Of a stretch of 64,000 nt of DNA, positions 1 through 8,841 are shown one piece after another. Under the pieces are notes generated by a model. The model had not been told where the DNA came from. It saw only the letters and a list, made by a program, of their open reading frames with translations, and searched no databases. Numbering within the stretch: the first letter of the stretch is position 1; the number at the start of each line of letters is the position of its first letter. Both the position numbers and the translations under genes were made by a program. Location of the stretch: contig JADKBM010000016.1 in assembly GCA_016715115.1 (NCBI GenBank), positions 1,364,001 to 1,428,000 of the forward strand, given 5' to 3'. This DNA comes from Acidobacteriota bacterium. GTDB taxonomy: Bacteria; Acidobacteriota; Blastocatellia; Pyrinomonadales; Pyrinomonadaceae.

Positions 1-423
1 TTTCCGGACGACGAAAGCGTCGCGTTCCGGCACCGGTGCGTCGACCAGTGCCAGGCTTCCGGCGGTCGTTTTCATCTTGTCGGCGGTGTCGATATTGTCT
101 TTGATCAGAACCGGGATTCCGTGCATCGCCGACCGGACCTTGCCGCGCTTTCGTTCTTTGTCGAGTTTGTCGGCGATCAAGAGCGCGTCGGGATTGATCT
201 CGACGACCGATTTGAGTTTCGGATCGATCTCCTTGATCCGCGCGGTGTAGATCTCGACAAGCTTGCGCGCCGTCAGTTCGCCTGACTTCATCTTCGCCTG
301 CAGATCCGCGATTGTCGCCTCTTCGATCTCGATCGCGGCTTCTGTCGGAAACTTAATCAGCCCCAATGCGGCGATTCCGGCCGCGCCTGCAAATAGGAAT
401 TCCCTTCTCGATTGCTGTTTCAT
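1..423 (-). CDS. Amidase-signature family hydrolase, N-terminal part (cut by window edge)
   Basis: I translated the reverse strand from an ATG at 423; the frame stays open to the window edge, giving 141 residues. Residues 5-20 (SRREFLFAGAAG) look like a twin-arginine-type signal, so export is likely. Residues 35-75 match the helical start of amidase-signature enzymes, and the block GIPVLIKDNID at 102-112 carries the family's catalytic lysine (K108) of the Ser-Ser-Lys triad; the two serines lie outside the window. Members hydrolyse amide bonds of varied substrates, and this fragment does not show which. The gene runs opposite to the uracil genes, so a role in that pathway cannot be inferred. 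The family call is firm; the substrate is unknown. Confidence 0.85.
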   Translation of the reverse strand, partial: MKQQSRREFLFAGAAGIAALGLIKFPTEAAIEIEEATIADLQAKMKSGELTARKLVEIYTARIKEIDPKLKSVVEINPDALLIADKLDKERKRGKVRSAMHGIPVLIKDNIDTADKMKTTAGSLALVDAPVPERDAFVVRK

Positions 424-516
424 CTTTGAGTATTTGTAACCTATACGTTCGCGCTTCGCAAAAGCCCTTCGTTGATTGGAATCTACGCAGAGGATTGAAT
501 TGCCGTCTCGGACTTC

Positions 517-1641
517 CTACGGTTTCGGTTTGGGTTTCGGCTCGACTGTCTGAAGTCCGCCTTTGTATGTCTTCCGGTACTCGTCGATCTCGACAGCGCG
601 CTTTGCATCCATCTTCCGCAGTATCGCCAACTCGCGATCGAGATCGGCGTTCGCCTTTGTAAAAGTATCGGCGATCTGGACGTACGCCCGACAGATCTGA
701 AACTGCGCTTCGACAAGACCGGGCTTGATCGTCAGGGCCTTTCTGAAAAAGACAATGGCTTTGTCCTGTCGGCCGTCGACGACCCAATGATCGCCGTCCA
801 TCGTCGCGATGCCCATACTGACCAAGGTATTCGGGTCGTCCGGATTCTTCACCAATGCTGACGCAGCATCCCGAAGGCGCTCGGCACGCTCCAAAACGGT
901 AATGAAATTCGGGAAAGTCGTATCTTTGTCGGTAGTTCTCGCGTTCCAAAGTTCGCGCGCTTCGGTCAATCGCCCTTGCTCGACAAGTAGCCGGCCGAGG
1001 TCGTTGCGGACGAGTGTTTTCTCCGGATCGGTTTCGAGCGCGATCCGAAAAAGCGATTCGGCGCCTTGCGTATCCTTCGCGCCGTATGTTCGCCAAGCCT
1101 TGCCGGCAATGATCGGCCCGACCGCCTTGGGATTGAGTTCTGCGGCCCGGCGAAATGCGTCGAGCGATTCAACACGACGGTCGGGAACATCGAACAAGGT
1201 CTCGCCGATTCCCATCAACCCGTCGATGCTGTCCGGGCGCAGTTCCAACAGTTTCTTATAGGCCGCGAGCGCGTCGTTCGTCGCCCCGCGCAAACGGTCG
1301 GCAACCCCTTTATAGAAGTAAACTGCGGGTTCGTCGGGAGCGATTCGGATCGCTTGAGCCAGGTCGCGTGAAGCTTCTTCGTAACGCTTGAGCCGGATAT
1401 TCGCGCGGCCCAATACGATAAAAGAAATCGGTTCGTTTGGCCTGATCTTGCGGGCTTCAACGGCAAGACGCAGGGCCTCCTCGAAGTTACTCTTATCAAA
1501 CTCCTGCATCGCCTTCGCAATGATCTCCTCGAACCTTGCGCGGTCGGCGGTCGGATCGTTTTGCGCCAATAAGACGGTCGAACCATGAGTCAACAACAGG
1601 AACAGAAGAAAGAGTCTTGGGATTTGCATATCGACACGCAC
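517..1641 (-). CDS. Secreted tetratricopeptide-repeat protein
   Basis: The product is about 374 residues with an N-terminal signal peptide (hydrophobic LFLLFLLLTHG, cleavage near LLAQ). From about residue 30 to 340 it consists of degenerate TPR units, with phrases such as EALRLAVEARKIRPNEPISFIVLG and AIRIAPDEPAVYFYKG spaced about 34 residues apart. It ends in a short KPKPKPKP tail. The called start is GTG at 1641; an ATG four codons in (1629) is an equally good candidate. TPR proteins serve as protein-binding scaffolds; no enzymatic motif is visible. It is convergent with nothing and follows the amidase on the same strand after 93 bp. Exact role unknown. Confidence 0.75.
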   Translation of the reverse strand: MRVDMQIPRLFLLFLLLTHGSTVLLAQNDPTADRARFEEIIAKAMQEFDKSNFEEALRLAVEARKIRPNEPISFIVLGRANIRLKRYEEASRDLAQAIRIAPDEPAVYFYKGVADRLRGATNDALAAYKKLLELRPDSIDGLMGIGETLFDVPDRRVESLDAFRRAAELNPKAVGPIIAGKAWRTYGAKDTQGAESLFRIALETDPEKTLVRNDLGRLLVEQGRLTEARELWNARTTDKDTTFPNFITVLERAERLRDAASALVKNPDDPNTLVSMGIATMDGDHWVVDGRQDKAIVFFRKALTIKPGLVEAQFQICRAYVQIADTFTKANADLDRELAILRKMDAKRAVEIDEYRKTYKGGLQTVEPKPKPKP

Positions 1642-1958
1642 AGAGACCTAGTTCGTTCGTACCACAGTTCATTCGAAAAAGAAAGTCTCTCTTGACAACG
1701 ATTCTTTACGATTCCGACGAACGTGCGACTGATTAGTAGCGCGCCAACGTTGGGTTTCGGCCGCCGCGAAATCGCGACTGGATACCAAATTCGATTCGTT
1801 CTTTTTACAGTCTCCTTATGTTGCATCAATCGCTTGAGACTTTCGATTGTTTCCGCTATAAAGAATTACTCGCTTTCGCGTGTGAATTTTCGTAATTTCT
1901 TGCCCTGAACGAGACGCCCGTTTTTGAATTGGCGAAGCGCGACTTGTCGTAATTCGAT
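1642..1958. other. Divergent intergenic region
   Basis: This 317-bp spacer separates the secreted TPR protein (- strand) from the nucleobase permease (+ strand). It contains a good + strand promoter (listed separately). I saw no RNA gene, riboswitch-like structure or conserved ORF in it. Confidence 0.6.
1834..1862 (+). promoter_or_regulatory. Sigma-70-type promoter for the nucleobase permease operon
   Basis: TTGAGA at 1834-1839 and TATAAA at 1857-1862 are separated by exactly 17 bp, close to the housekeeping consensus. It would give a leader of about 90 nt before the permease ATG at 1959. Predicted from sequence only. Confidence 0.5.
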
Positions 1959-3446
1959 ATGGAAACAACTCAAAATCCCGACGGTCGCGTCGAACTGACC
2001 TCAGAAGGAATCTCTTCGATCGCCGGCAGTCCGCTGTTCAACTCCGACCTGGCGCCGGTCGCGGTCGCCGACCGCAACTGGACGACCTACAACTACGCCG
2101 CGTTGTGGATCTCGATGGCGCACTGCATCCCGACGTATATGATGGCCTCAGGGCTGATCTCGGCCGGCATGAACTGGTGGCAGGCGCTGATCACGATCCT
2201 TCTCGGCAACGTAATCGTGCTCGCGCCGATCCTTTTGAATTCGCACCCCGGAACAAAATACGGAATTCCTTTTCCGGTCTTCGCCCGCGCCAGCTACGGC
2301 GTCGTCGGATCGAACCTTCCGGCGCTGATGCGCGCGATCGTCGCCTGCGGCTGGTTCGGGATACAGGCGTGGATCGGCGGACAGGCGATCCACGTTTTCT
2401 TCGGGTCGATCATTCCGGGCTGGAACACTTTGCTCGGCGACAAGATCGCCGGGCACACGCCCACCGAATGGCTCGCGTTCCTGATCTTTTGGGCGATGAA
2501 CATCCTCGTCATCTACCGTGGCATGAACCTGCTGCGAATAGTCGAGAACTGGGCCGCGCCGTACGTTCTCGTCATGACGGCCGTACTCCTTGCATGGATT
2601 CTTTACCAGGCCGGCGGCGTCGGATTCCTGCTCAACGAACCGGGTAGGTTTCAGACCTTCGGCGAGTTTTTCCCGATCTTCATCCCTTCGCTGACGGCGA
2701 TGATCGGCTTCTGGGCGACGTTGAGCCTGAATATGCCGGACTTTACACGGTTCGGAAAAAGCCAGCGCGAGCAGATGATCGGCCAGACCGTAGCGCTGCC
2801 GACGACGATGGTCGTGTTCGCGGCGATGGGAATCCTGATCACGTCCGCGGCGGTCGTCGTCTTCCCGCATATGAAGCACGAGGATTTGTGGGATCCGGTG
2901 AAACTCGTGGGTCAGTTTTCGCAACCGGTCGTCGTCGCCGTTTCGATGTTCACGGTCGTCGTCGCGACGCTTTCAGTCAATATCGCCGCTAACGTCGTCT
3001 CGCCGGCCAACGACTTCGCGAACGCCTTCCCGAAGCTGATCTCGTTCCGCACCGGAGGACTGATTACCGGTATCATCGGGATTCTGATGCAACCGTGGAA
3101 ACTGCTCGCCGATCCGTCCGGTTACATCTTTAGCTGGCTGCTCGGATACTCGGGCGGGCTCGGCTCGATCGCCGGAGTTCTGATTGCCGATTACTGGCTG
3201 GTGCGCGGAAGGAACTTGAATCTCGCCGATCTTTATCGCGTCCGCGGCGAGTATTCCGGATGGAATTGGCGCGCAGTTGCCGCGACGCTTCTCGGATGCT
3301 TTTTCGCGTGGATCGGACTGGTGTTCGAACCTCTCAAAATACTGTACGATTATGCTTGGTTCGTCGGATTCGGAGTTTCGTTCTTTGTCCACTGGGCGCT
3401 GATGAAATCGATGCCGGCGAAGCTTGAATCCGCCGAAAATAAATAA
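1959..3446 (+). CDS. NCS1-family nucleobase:cation symporter
   Basis: The 495-residue polytopic membrane protein has about 12 hydrophobic segments. Early motifs are typical of the NCS1 family (cytosine/uracil/allantoin/thiamine permeases): NRNWTTYNYAALWISMAHCIPTY-like sequence near residues 38-60 and GIPFPVFARASYGVVGSN near 98-115. It imports a nucleobase or hydantoin-like compound with Na+ or H+. The next gene follows after 30 bp, and preT, preA and beta-ureidopropionase lie downstream on the same strand, so uracil or a related pyrimidine is the most likely substrate; allantoin or hydantoin remain possible. Length is normal for the family. Confidence 0.9.
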   Translation: METTQNPDGRVELTSEGISSIAGSPLFNSDLAPVAVADRNWTTYNYAALWISMAHCIPTYMMASGLISAGMNWWQALITILLGNVIVLAPILLNSHPGTKYGIPFPVFARASYGVVGSNLPALMRAIVACGWFGIQAWIGGQAIHVFFGSIIPGWNTLLGDKIAGHTPTEWLAFLIFWAMNILVIYRGMNLLRIVENWAAPYVLVMTAVLLAWILYQAGGVGFLLNEPGRFQTFGEFFPIFIPSLTAMIGFWATLSLNMPDFTRFGKSQREQMIGQTVALPTTMVVFAAMGILITSAAVVVFPHMKHEDLWDPVKLVGQFSQPVVVAVSMFTVVVATLSVNIAANVVSPANDFANAFPKLISFRTGGLITGIIGILMQPWKLLADPSGYIFSWLLGYSGGLGSIAGVLIADYWLVRGRNLNLADLYRVRGEYSGWNWRAVAATLLGCFFAWIGLVFEPLKILYDYAWFVGFGVSFFVHWALMKSMPAKLESAENK

Positions 3447-3475
3447 TAGAAAGCAAACCGTTGCGAAAATAACCT

Positions 3476-4933
3476 ATGAAGTACGAAACCGTTCAGAACT
3501 ATTACAATGGCCAGTTTGCCGAAAGCGCTTCGGCCGAATCGCTCGACGTCGTATCGCCGACGGACGGCAATCTGCTTTCGCGCGTTCCGATGTCGACGAC
3601 AGACGAACTCAACGCCGCCGTCGCTTCGGCAAAGGCCGCGTTTGAGAAATGGAGCACGACTCCGATCAAAGAACGCGTCCAGGTGTTTTTTCGCTATCGG
3701 AACTTGCTTGAAAAGAACTTCGACGAGCTGACCGCGCTGGTTGCGGAAGAAAACGGCAAGACCTGGGACGAGGCCAAGGCCGAAGTCGAAAAATCGATCG
3801 AATTGACGGAGTTTGCGTGCTCGATGCCGCAGCTCGTCCTGGGCGAGATCCTCGAGGTTTCAAAAGGCGTCGAATGCCGCACCGAGCATTTCCCGCTCGG
3901 CGTCGTTGCGTCGATCGTTCCTTTCAACTTTCCTTTGATGGTGCCGAACTGGACGATGCCGAACGCGCTCGTGCTCGGCAACACGATGGTGATGAAGCCG
4001 TCGGAACTTGTTCCGCTGTCGTGTCTGCGAATGGCGGAACTGCTCAAAGAAGCCGGATTGCCGGACGGTGTTTTCAACATCATCAACGGCGGCCGCGAAA
4101 CCGTCGAAGCGCTCTGCGCGCATCCGGACGTCGAAGCCGTCAGTTTTGTCGGTTCGACGCGCGTCGCGAAGCTCGTTTATCAGCAGGCGACGCACAATTT
4201 GAAGCGCTGCATCGCGCTCGGCGGCGCGAAGAATCATCTTTTCGTCCTGCCCGACGCGAATCCTTCGATGACCGCGACCAACGTCACGGCATCGATGTCG
4301 GGCTGCGCCGGCCAGCGATGTATGGCGGCTTCGGCGATGCTCGCCGTCGGCAATGTCGATCCGATCATCGATCAGATCTGCGACGAAGCGCGAAAGATAA
4401 TTCCAGGGAAAAATCTCGGCGCCGTCATCTCGCCGGCCGCGAAAGAACGAATCGAACGATACATCACCGAAGCGGAACGCGACGGCGCGCGGATTTTGGT
4501 TGACGGCCGCGGCGCGGTTGTCGAAGGCAAGGAGGGCGGAACCTATGTCGGCGCGACCGTGATCGACTTCGTGACGCCGGAAATGTCGGTCGCGCGCGAA
4601 GAGATCTTCGGACCCGTTATCTCGATAATGCGAACGGAAACGCTCGACGAAGCGATCCGGATCGAAAATTCGAATCCGTACGGCAACGCGGCATCGGTAT
4701 TCACGCAGTCCGGCGGACTGGCGCGTTATGTGATGGAAAAGGCAAGCGCCGGTATGGTCGGCGTCAACATCGGCGTCCCGGTGCCGCGCGAACCGTTTTC
4801 TTTCGGCGGTTGGAACGATTCGCGATTCGGCGCGAACGACATCACCGGCAAGAGTTCGATCGAGTTTTGGACGAAGATCAAAAAGACGACGACGAAATGG
4901 AATCCGGAAGCGGGCATCAACTGGATGTCGTGA
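3476..4933 (+). CDS. mmsA: CoA-acylating (methyl)malonate-semialdehyde dehydrogenase
   Basis: The 485-residue aldehyde dehydrogenase has the MmsA/IolA hallmark SGCAGQRCMAAS, with catalytic Cys at about residue 282, and ends with the family's FWTKIKK...TWNP-type tail. Enzymes of this group oxidise malonate semialdehyde or methylmalonate semialdehyde with NAD+ and CoA to acetyl-CoA or propionyl-CoA. In reductive pyrimidine breakdown, beta-alanine is transaminated to malonate semialdehyde, so this is the expected last step for uracil carbon. It lies 30 bp after the permease and is probably cotranscribed with it. A role in valine or inositol breakdown is also possible; no partner genes for those are nearby. 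Confidence 0.9.
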   Translation: MKYETVQNYYNGQFAESASAESLDVVSPTDGNLLSRVPMSTTDELNAAVASAKAAFEKWSTTPIKERVQVFFRYRNLLEKNFDELTALVAEENGKTWDEAKAEVEKSIELTEFACSMPQLVLGEILEVSKGVECRTEHFPLGVVASIVPFNFPLMVPNWTMPNALVLGNTMVMKPSELVPLSCLRMAELLKEAGLPDGVFNIINGGRETVEALCAHPDVEAVSFVGSTRVAKLVYQQATHNLKRCIALGGAKNHLFVLPDANPSMTATNVTASMSGCAGQRCMAASAMLAVGNVDPIIDQICDEARKIIPGKNLGAVISPAAKERIERYITEAERDGARILVDGRGAVVEGKEGGTYVGATVIDFVTPEMSVAREEIFGPVISIMRTETLDEAIRIENSNPYGNAASVFTQSGGLARYVMEKASAGMVGVNIGVPVPREPFSFGGWNDSRFGANDITGKSSIEFWTKIKKTTTKWNPEAGINWMS

Positions 4934-4935
4934 CG

Positions 4936-5010
4936 TCATTTGGGAATTCGGATTTGGGAGTTCGGATTGGAGCGCAAGCGTCCCGCTTGCATTGAGCGCG
5001 CAGCGCGAAG
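4936..5010. repeat. Heptamer stretch followed by REP-like palindrome
   Basis: After the stop codon come a few 7-bp units of the TTCGGAT/TTGGGAG type (about 4940-4968). They are followed by GGAGCGCAAGCGTCCCGCTTGC (stem GCAAGCG / CGCTTGC) and a trailing GAGCGCGCAGCGCGAA. The same palindrome recurs near 26.3, 51.8 and 60.5 kb. Confidence 0.7.
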
Positions 5011-5034
5011 ACGCCGCGGAAAAGCAACAAAGTT

Positions 5035-6909
5035 ATGGCAAAACACAACTTCCTGATTGCCTTGATCATCGCGATCTCAGCGATGCCCTTGAATATGTTC
5101 AGTCAACGAACGCAGAAGCCCGTAATTTTGGGCCGCAAATGGGTCGCCGTGACGGGCAAACCGATCGCCGCGACGGCCGGTGCGATGGTTTTTCAACAGG
5201 GTGGGAACGCCGTCGACGCGGCCTGTGCGATGATCGCCGCGACCTCGACGATGTGGGACACGCTCGGCTGGGGCGGCGAAACGCAGGCGCTCGTTTACAA
5301 CCCGAAGACCGGCAAGGTCATCGGCATCAACGCGCTCGGCGTCGCTCCGACGGGCGCAACCGCGGAATTCTACAAGTCAAAAGGGATGAAACATCCACCG
5401 GAGTTCGGACCGCTCGCGGCCGTCACGCCCGGGACACCCGGCGGAATTCTGGTGATGCTCGCAGAATTCGGCAAACTGAGCCTTAAGGACGTGCTCGCCC
5501 CGGCGATCGAAATGGCCGACGGATATCCGATGGACAATGAGACGTCGAACGTCATCGAGCGCCGCAAGGACTGGCTCAAGAAATGGAAATACAGCCGCGA
5601 GGTGATGCTTCCTCATCTCGGCGAGAAGCGCGAAGCGCCGGCCGCCGGCGAGATCTTCCGCCAGCCCGATCTCGCGGCGATGCTCCGAAAACTGGTCGAG
5701 GCGGAGCAGAACGCGCTGAAGACCGGCAAGAACCGGAAACAGGCGATTCTTGCGGCCTATGACCGGTTCTACAAGGGCGACATCGCGAAGGAGCTCGTCC
5801 GCGGGACGCAGGAAGAAGGTGGTCTGATTACGCTCGAGGATCTCGCAAAGTGGAAAGTTCATCTCGAAGAGCCGGTCTCGACCAATTACAAGGGCATCGA
5901 TGTTTATAAGCTGAATGTCTGGACGCAGGGCCCGGCGATGCTACAGGCGCTCAACATCCTCGAGAACTTCGATCTCAAAGCGATGGGCTACAACAGCCCG
6001 AAATACATTCACACGGTCTATCAGGCGATGAACCTCGCCTTTGCCGACCGCGATTTCTATTACGGCGATCCTTATTTCAAGCCGGTCGCGCCGGTCGAGA
6101 CGCTCCTGTCGAAAGAGTACGCTAAGGAGCGCGCAAAGCTGATCAAACCTGACCGCAACGATCCCGAGGCGAAACCCGGCGATCCGTACAAATTCGGCGG
6201 CAAGCCGCATCCGTTCCAGAAACTGCTTGACGGCTGGAAAGTGGTACCGTCCGAGACGCAGACGCTGGCGCCGCAGATGACCGGTTTGCTGGTCAACGGT
6301 TTCCCCGAGAACGAAGCCTCGTTTTACGGCGGAACGACTTCGGTCCAGGCATCGGACGCCGAGGGCTGGGTCGTTTCTGTGACGCCGAGCGGCGGCTGGA
6401 TTCCGGCGGTGATCGCCGGCAAAACAGGCGTCGGCTTGAGCCAGAGGGCGCAGAGTTTCGTCACGGATCCCGCCGATGGCCCATACAATGTCGTTGAACC
6501 CGGCCGCCGGCCGCGCGTGACGCTGACGCCGACGCTGGCGCTCAAGGACGGCAAGCCGCTCTACGCGTTTTCGGTTCAGGGCGGCGACAGCCAGGACCAG
6601 AACCTGCTTCAGTTCTTTCTGAATTCGGTGGAATTCGAACTCGGCGTCCAGCGCGCGGCCGAAGCCCCGAACATCAACAGTTTTCAGATGCGGAGCAGTT
6701 TCGGCGCGCATGAGATCCGTCCGGGACGATTGTTGCTGGCGAACTCGACCCCGCAGTACGTCCGCGATGAGCTAATCAAAATGGGCTATACGCTGACATT
6801 CGAAGAACGCACTTCGGGTCCGATCACGGCGATCTTTTTCGACCGCACACACGGCACGATGTGGGGCGCCGCCAGCAATCACGGCGACGATTACGGAATC
6901 GGTTGGTAA
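5035..6909 (+). CDS. ggt: Gamma-glutamyltransferase-family Ntn hydrolase, exported
   Basis: The protein has 624 residues and an N-terminal signal peptide (hydrophobic 5-22, cleavage after MFSQ), so it is probably periplasmic. The first part has the family GGNAVDAACA motif (residues 58-67). GGTTSVQASDAEG near residues 430-442 is the autoprocessing site, where a threonine becomes the nucleophile of the small subunit. GGT-family enzymes cleave gamma-glutamyl bonds, for example of glutathione; relatives act on cephalosporin side chains or other amides. The substrate is unproven here because the usual TTHFSVVD context is altered to TTSVQASDA. No strong ribosome-binding site is seen. It sits between mmsA and the cytochrome, with repeats on both sides. 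Confidence 0.85.
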   Translation: MAKHNFLIALIIAISAMPLNMFSQRTQKPVILGRKWVAVTGKPIAATAGAMVFQQGGNAVDAACAMIAATSTMWDTLGWGGETQALVYNPKTGKVIGINALGVAPTGATAEFYKSKGMKHPPEFGPLAAVTPGTPGGILVMLAEFGKLSLKDVLAPAIEMADGYPMDNETSNVIERRKDWLKKWKYSREVMLPHLGEKREAPAAGEIFRQPDLAAMLRKLVEAEQNALKTGKNRKQAILAAYDRFYKGDIAKELVRGTQEEGGLITLEDLAKWKVHLEEPVSTNYKGIDVYKLNVWTQGPAMLQALNILENFDLKAMGYNSPKYIHTVYQAMNLAFADRDFYYGDPYFKPVAPVETLLSKEYAKERAKLIKPDRNDPEAKPGDPYKFGGKPHPFQKLLDGWKVVPSETQTLAPQMTGLLVNGFPENEASFYGGTTSVQASDAEGWVVSVTPSGGWIPAVIAGKTGVGLSQRAQSFVTDPADGPYNVVEPGRRPRVTLTPTLALKDGKPLYAFSVQGGDSQDQNLLQFFLNSVEFELGVQRAAEAPNINSFQMRSSFGAHEIRPGRLLLANSTPQYVRDELIKMGYTLTFEERTSGPITAIFFDRTHGTMWGAASNHGDDYGIGW

Positions 6910-7177
6910 TTTCGGATTTGGGATTTCGGATTGGGATTTCGGATTTCGGATTTGGGATTTGGGATTTGGGATTTCGGATTTGGAATCTGGAATCTGGAAT
7001 TTGGAATTTGGAATTTGGAATCTGGAATCTGGAATTTGGAATTTGGAATTTGGGATCTGGAATCTGGAATCTGGAATTTGGAATTTGGAATTTTGGAATC
7101 TGGAATTCGGATTTCTGGAATCTGCTGGAATCTGGAATCTGGAATCTGGAATTTGGAATTTGGAATCTGGAATCTGG
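6908..7177. repeat. Heptanucleotide tandem repeat array
   Basis: About 38 consecutive 7-bp units fill the whole spacer between ggt and the cytochrome gene. The first third is TTTSGGA-like, the remainder TYTGGAA-like. Because 7 is not a multiple of 3, the array is open in several frames and produces repetitive pseudo-ORFs (GIWNLES-type). I treat these as non-coding. Confidence 0.9.
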
Positions 7178-7194
7178 TCAACTTTCGCAGCAAT

Positions 7195-8253
7195 ATGAAA
7201 AATACAATCAAGATCTTGGCAGTTATCGGATTTACAGTGTTCGCGGGATCATTTCTCGCGAAATCGGGCAGCACACAAACGAAACAGGTCGAAACTGCCG
7301 GCCAGAAGTTCAAGAGCATCAAGGTTCTGAACGAAATGCCCGCGGACCAGATGGGCAAGGTGATGAATATGATCTCGGCGTCGCTCGGCGTCGACTGCAA
7401 GTTCTGCCACGCGTCGAACGACGCTGACTACGAGAAAGAAGGCTTCGAGCACAAGGACATCGCCCGGCAGATGCTGAAGATGACGTTCGAGCTCAACAAG
7501 AACTACTTCGAAGGCCGGCCCGAGATCAACTGCAACTCGTGTCATCAGGGGAAAAGCCATCCCCAGCCGACGTTTCCGCTAAAGCCCGTCGAACAGGAAC
7601 CTCGTCCGGCGCAGCCGACGACGAAACCGACGGTCGATGAAATCCTCGCGAAATACGCGGCGGCGCTCGGCAAAGGCGATATCAAGTCGCGCCAGATCAC
7701 CGGACAGCGAATCGAGCCGGACGGGAAGACGGTCGAACCCGAGGAAGTTCTGCAAAAGGGCGAAAAAATGTCCGTTAAAACGACATACGGCACATACGTC
7801 GTGCGCGAGATTTACGATGGCAAAACGGCGGCAAAGTACGGCAACGCCGATAAAATCCAACTCAAACCTGACGAGATGGAACAGATCAAACGCGAGGCGC
7901 AGATTTTCGCGAATGCGAATCTGAAGGCGATCTATCCGAAACTCGAGTTTCGCTTCGTCGACAGGATCGACGGCCGCGAGGTCAATCTCCTGCTTGCGAC
8001 CAACGCCGACAACAGCCGTGAACGTCTCTATTTTGACGTCCAAACCGGTCTCCTCGTGCGTCGCGTCGCATCCGCACCGACGGTTCTCGGGAACTTTCAG
8101 TTTCAGGTCGATTACATCGATTACAAGGATTTTGGCGGCGTCAAGATCCCGACCGTCGTGAAGTTCGCCGTCCCGAACATTCGCTGGACGCGAAAAGTTT
8201 TAGACGTTAAAATCAATGTCCCGGTCGGAGACACCGTTTTTGCTAACGACTGA
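7195..8253 (+). CDS. Exported c-type cytochrome, reaction-centre cytochrome c-like N-domain
   Basis: I chose the ATG at 7195, just after the repeat array. This gives 352 residues with a clean signal peptide (residues 1-22); the longer open frame upstream is translated repeat. Two haem c sites are present, CKFCH at 68-72 and CNSCH at 113-117, in a fold whose VLNEMPADQMGKVMNMISASLGVDCKFCH-type sequence resembles the photosynthetic reaction-centre cytochrome c subunit family common in non-phototrophic acidobacteria. Residues 150-350 form a second domain without haem motifs, resembling outer-membrane lipoprotein or LolA-like beta sheets. It probably transfers electrons in the periplasm; its partner is unknown. 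No photosynthesis genes are nearby. Confidence 0.8.
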   Translation: MKNTIKILAVIGFTVFAGSFLAKSGSTQTKQVETAGQKFKSIKVLNEMPADQMGKVMNMISASLGVDCKFCHASNDADYEKEGFEHKDIARQMLKMTFELNKNYFEGRPEINCNSCHQGKSHPQPTFPLKPVEQEPRPAQPTTKPTVDEILAKYAAALGKGDIKSRQITGQRIEPDGKTVEPEEVLQKGEKMSVKTTYGTYVVREIYDGKTAAKYGNADKIQLKPDEMEQIKREAQIFANANLKAIYPKLEFRFVDRIDGREVNLLLATNADNSRERLYFDVQTGLLVRRVASAPTVLGNFQFQVDYIDYKDFGGVKIPTVVKFAVPNIRWTRKVLDVKINVPVGDTVFAND

Positions 8254-8289
8254 TTGACTTGCCGTTTTGGTTTAGGGTCGAACCGGTTC

Positions 8290-8394
8290 ATTCGCAGCAA
8301 AGCGTCAAAGACGCGGTCAGATAATAGCCAGATGCGTAGCGTCTGGGAACGGAAAGGGAACAGGCCCGCGTCGAAGACGCGGAAAGAACATCCG
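8290..8394. repeat. Cluster of short hairpins upstream of the IS200-like transposase
   Basis: Three small palindromes occur in about 90 bp: GCGTC-AAA-GACGC, an imperfect CCAGATGC-GTA-GCGTCTGG, and CGCGTC-GAA-GACGCG. Hairpins at element ends are the recognition features of HUH transposases, so this could be the left end of the element. Confidence 0.55.
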
Positions 8395-8838
8395 ATGCCG
8401 TCAAGCCACGTTTCTGCCAATTTCCATCTTGTTTTTGCGACGAAGGGGCGTTTGCCTCTGATTGCCGACGATTGGCGTCCGCGTTTGCATGCGTACTTGG
8501 GGGGTATAGTTAAGGGAATGGAAGCGGTCCCCCTTGCGATTGGCGGCGTTCGAGACCATGTGCATTTACTTGTCAGTCTGAAGTCAAAGCACCGTTTGGA
8601 TTATTTTCTCCGTGACCTAAAGGCAGACTCCTCCGGTTGGGTTCACTCTGAACTTGGAAAGAAGTTCGAGTGGCAGAAAGGATACGGAGCGTTTTCGGTG
8701 AGTCCAACAAGCATCGGTGCTGTTACGAAGTATGTTGTAAATCAAGAGGAGCATCATCGACTGAGAACGTTTGAACAAGAGTATGTTGAACTCCTCGATG
8801 CCAGCGGTATCAATTATGATCCGCAGTATCTCTGGTAG
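8395..8838 (+). mobile_element. IS200-type Y1 (HUH) transposase
   Basis: The 147-residue single-domain protein begins at the ATG at 8395; the longer upstream frame runs through hairpins. It has the metal-binding HUH motif HVH at 55-57 and KYVVNQEEHH at 112-121, with candidate nucleophile Tyr113. Both match TnpA of IS200/IS605-type elements, which move single-stranded DNA by recognising terminal hairpins. There is no TnpB beside it. It sits between hairpin clusters on both sides and inside an otherwise collinear gene run, so it appears to be an insertion between the cytochrome and beta-ureidopropionase genes. It looks intact. Confidence 0.9.
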
Positions 8839-8841
8839 TTC

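Noticed and set aside
6931..7194. N-terminal extension of the cytochrome with GIWNLES-type repeats
   Set aside because: It is the translation of a 7-bp array that is open in several frames; a normal signal peptide starts at 7195.
7195..8253. Evidence for phototrophy from the reaction-centre-type cytochrome
   Set aside because: This cytochrome domain is widespread in non-phototrophic acidobacteria and no reaction-centre or pigment gene is in the window.
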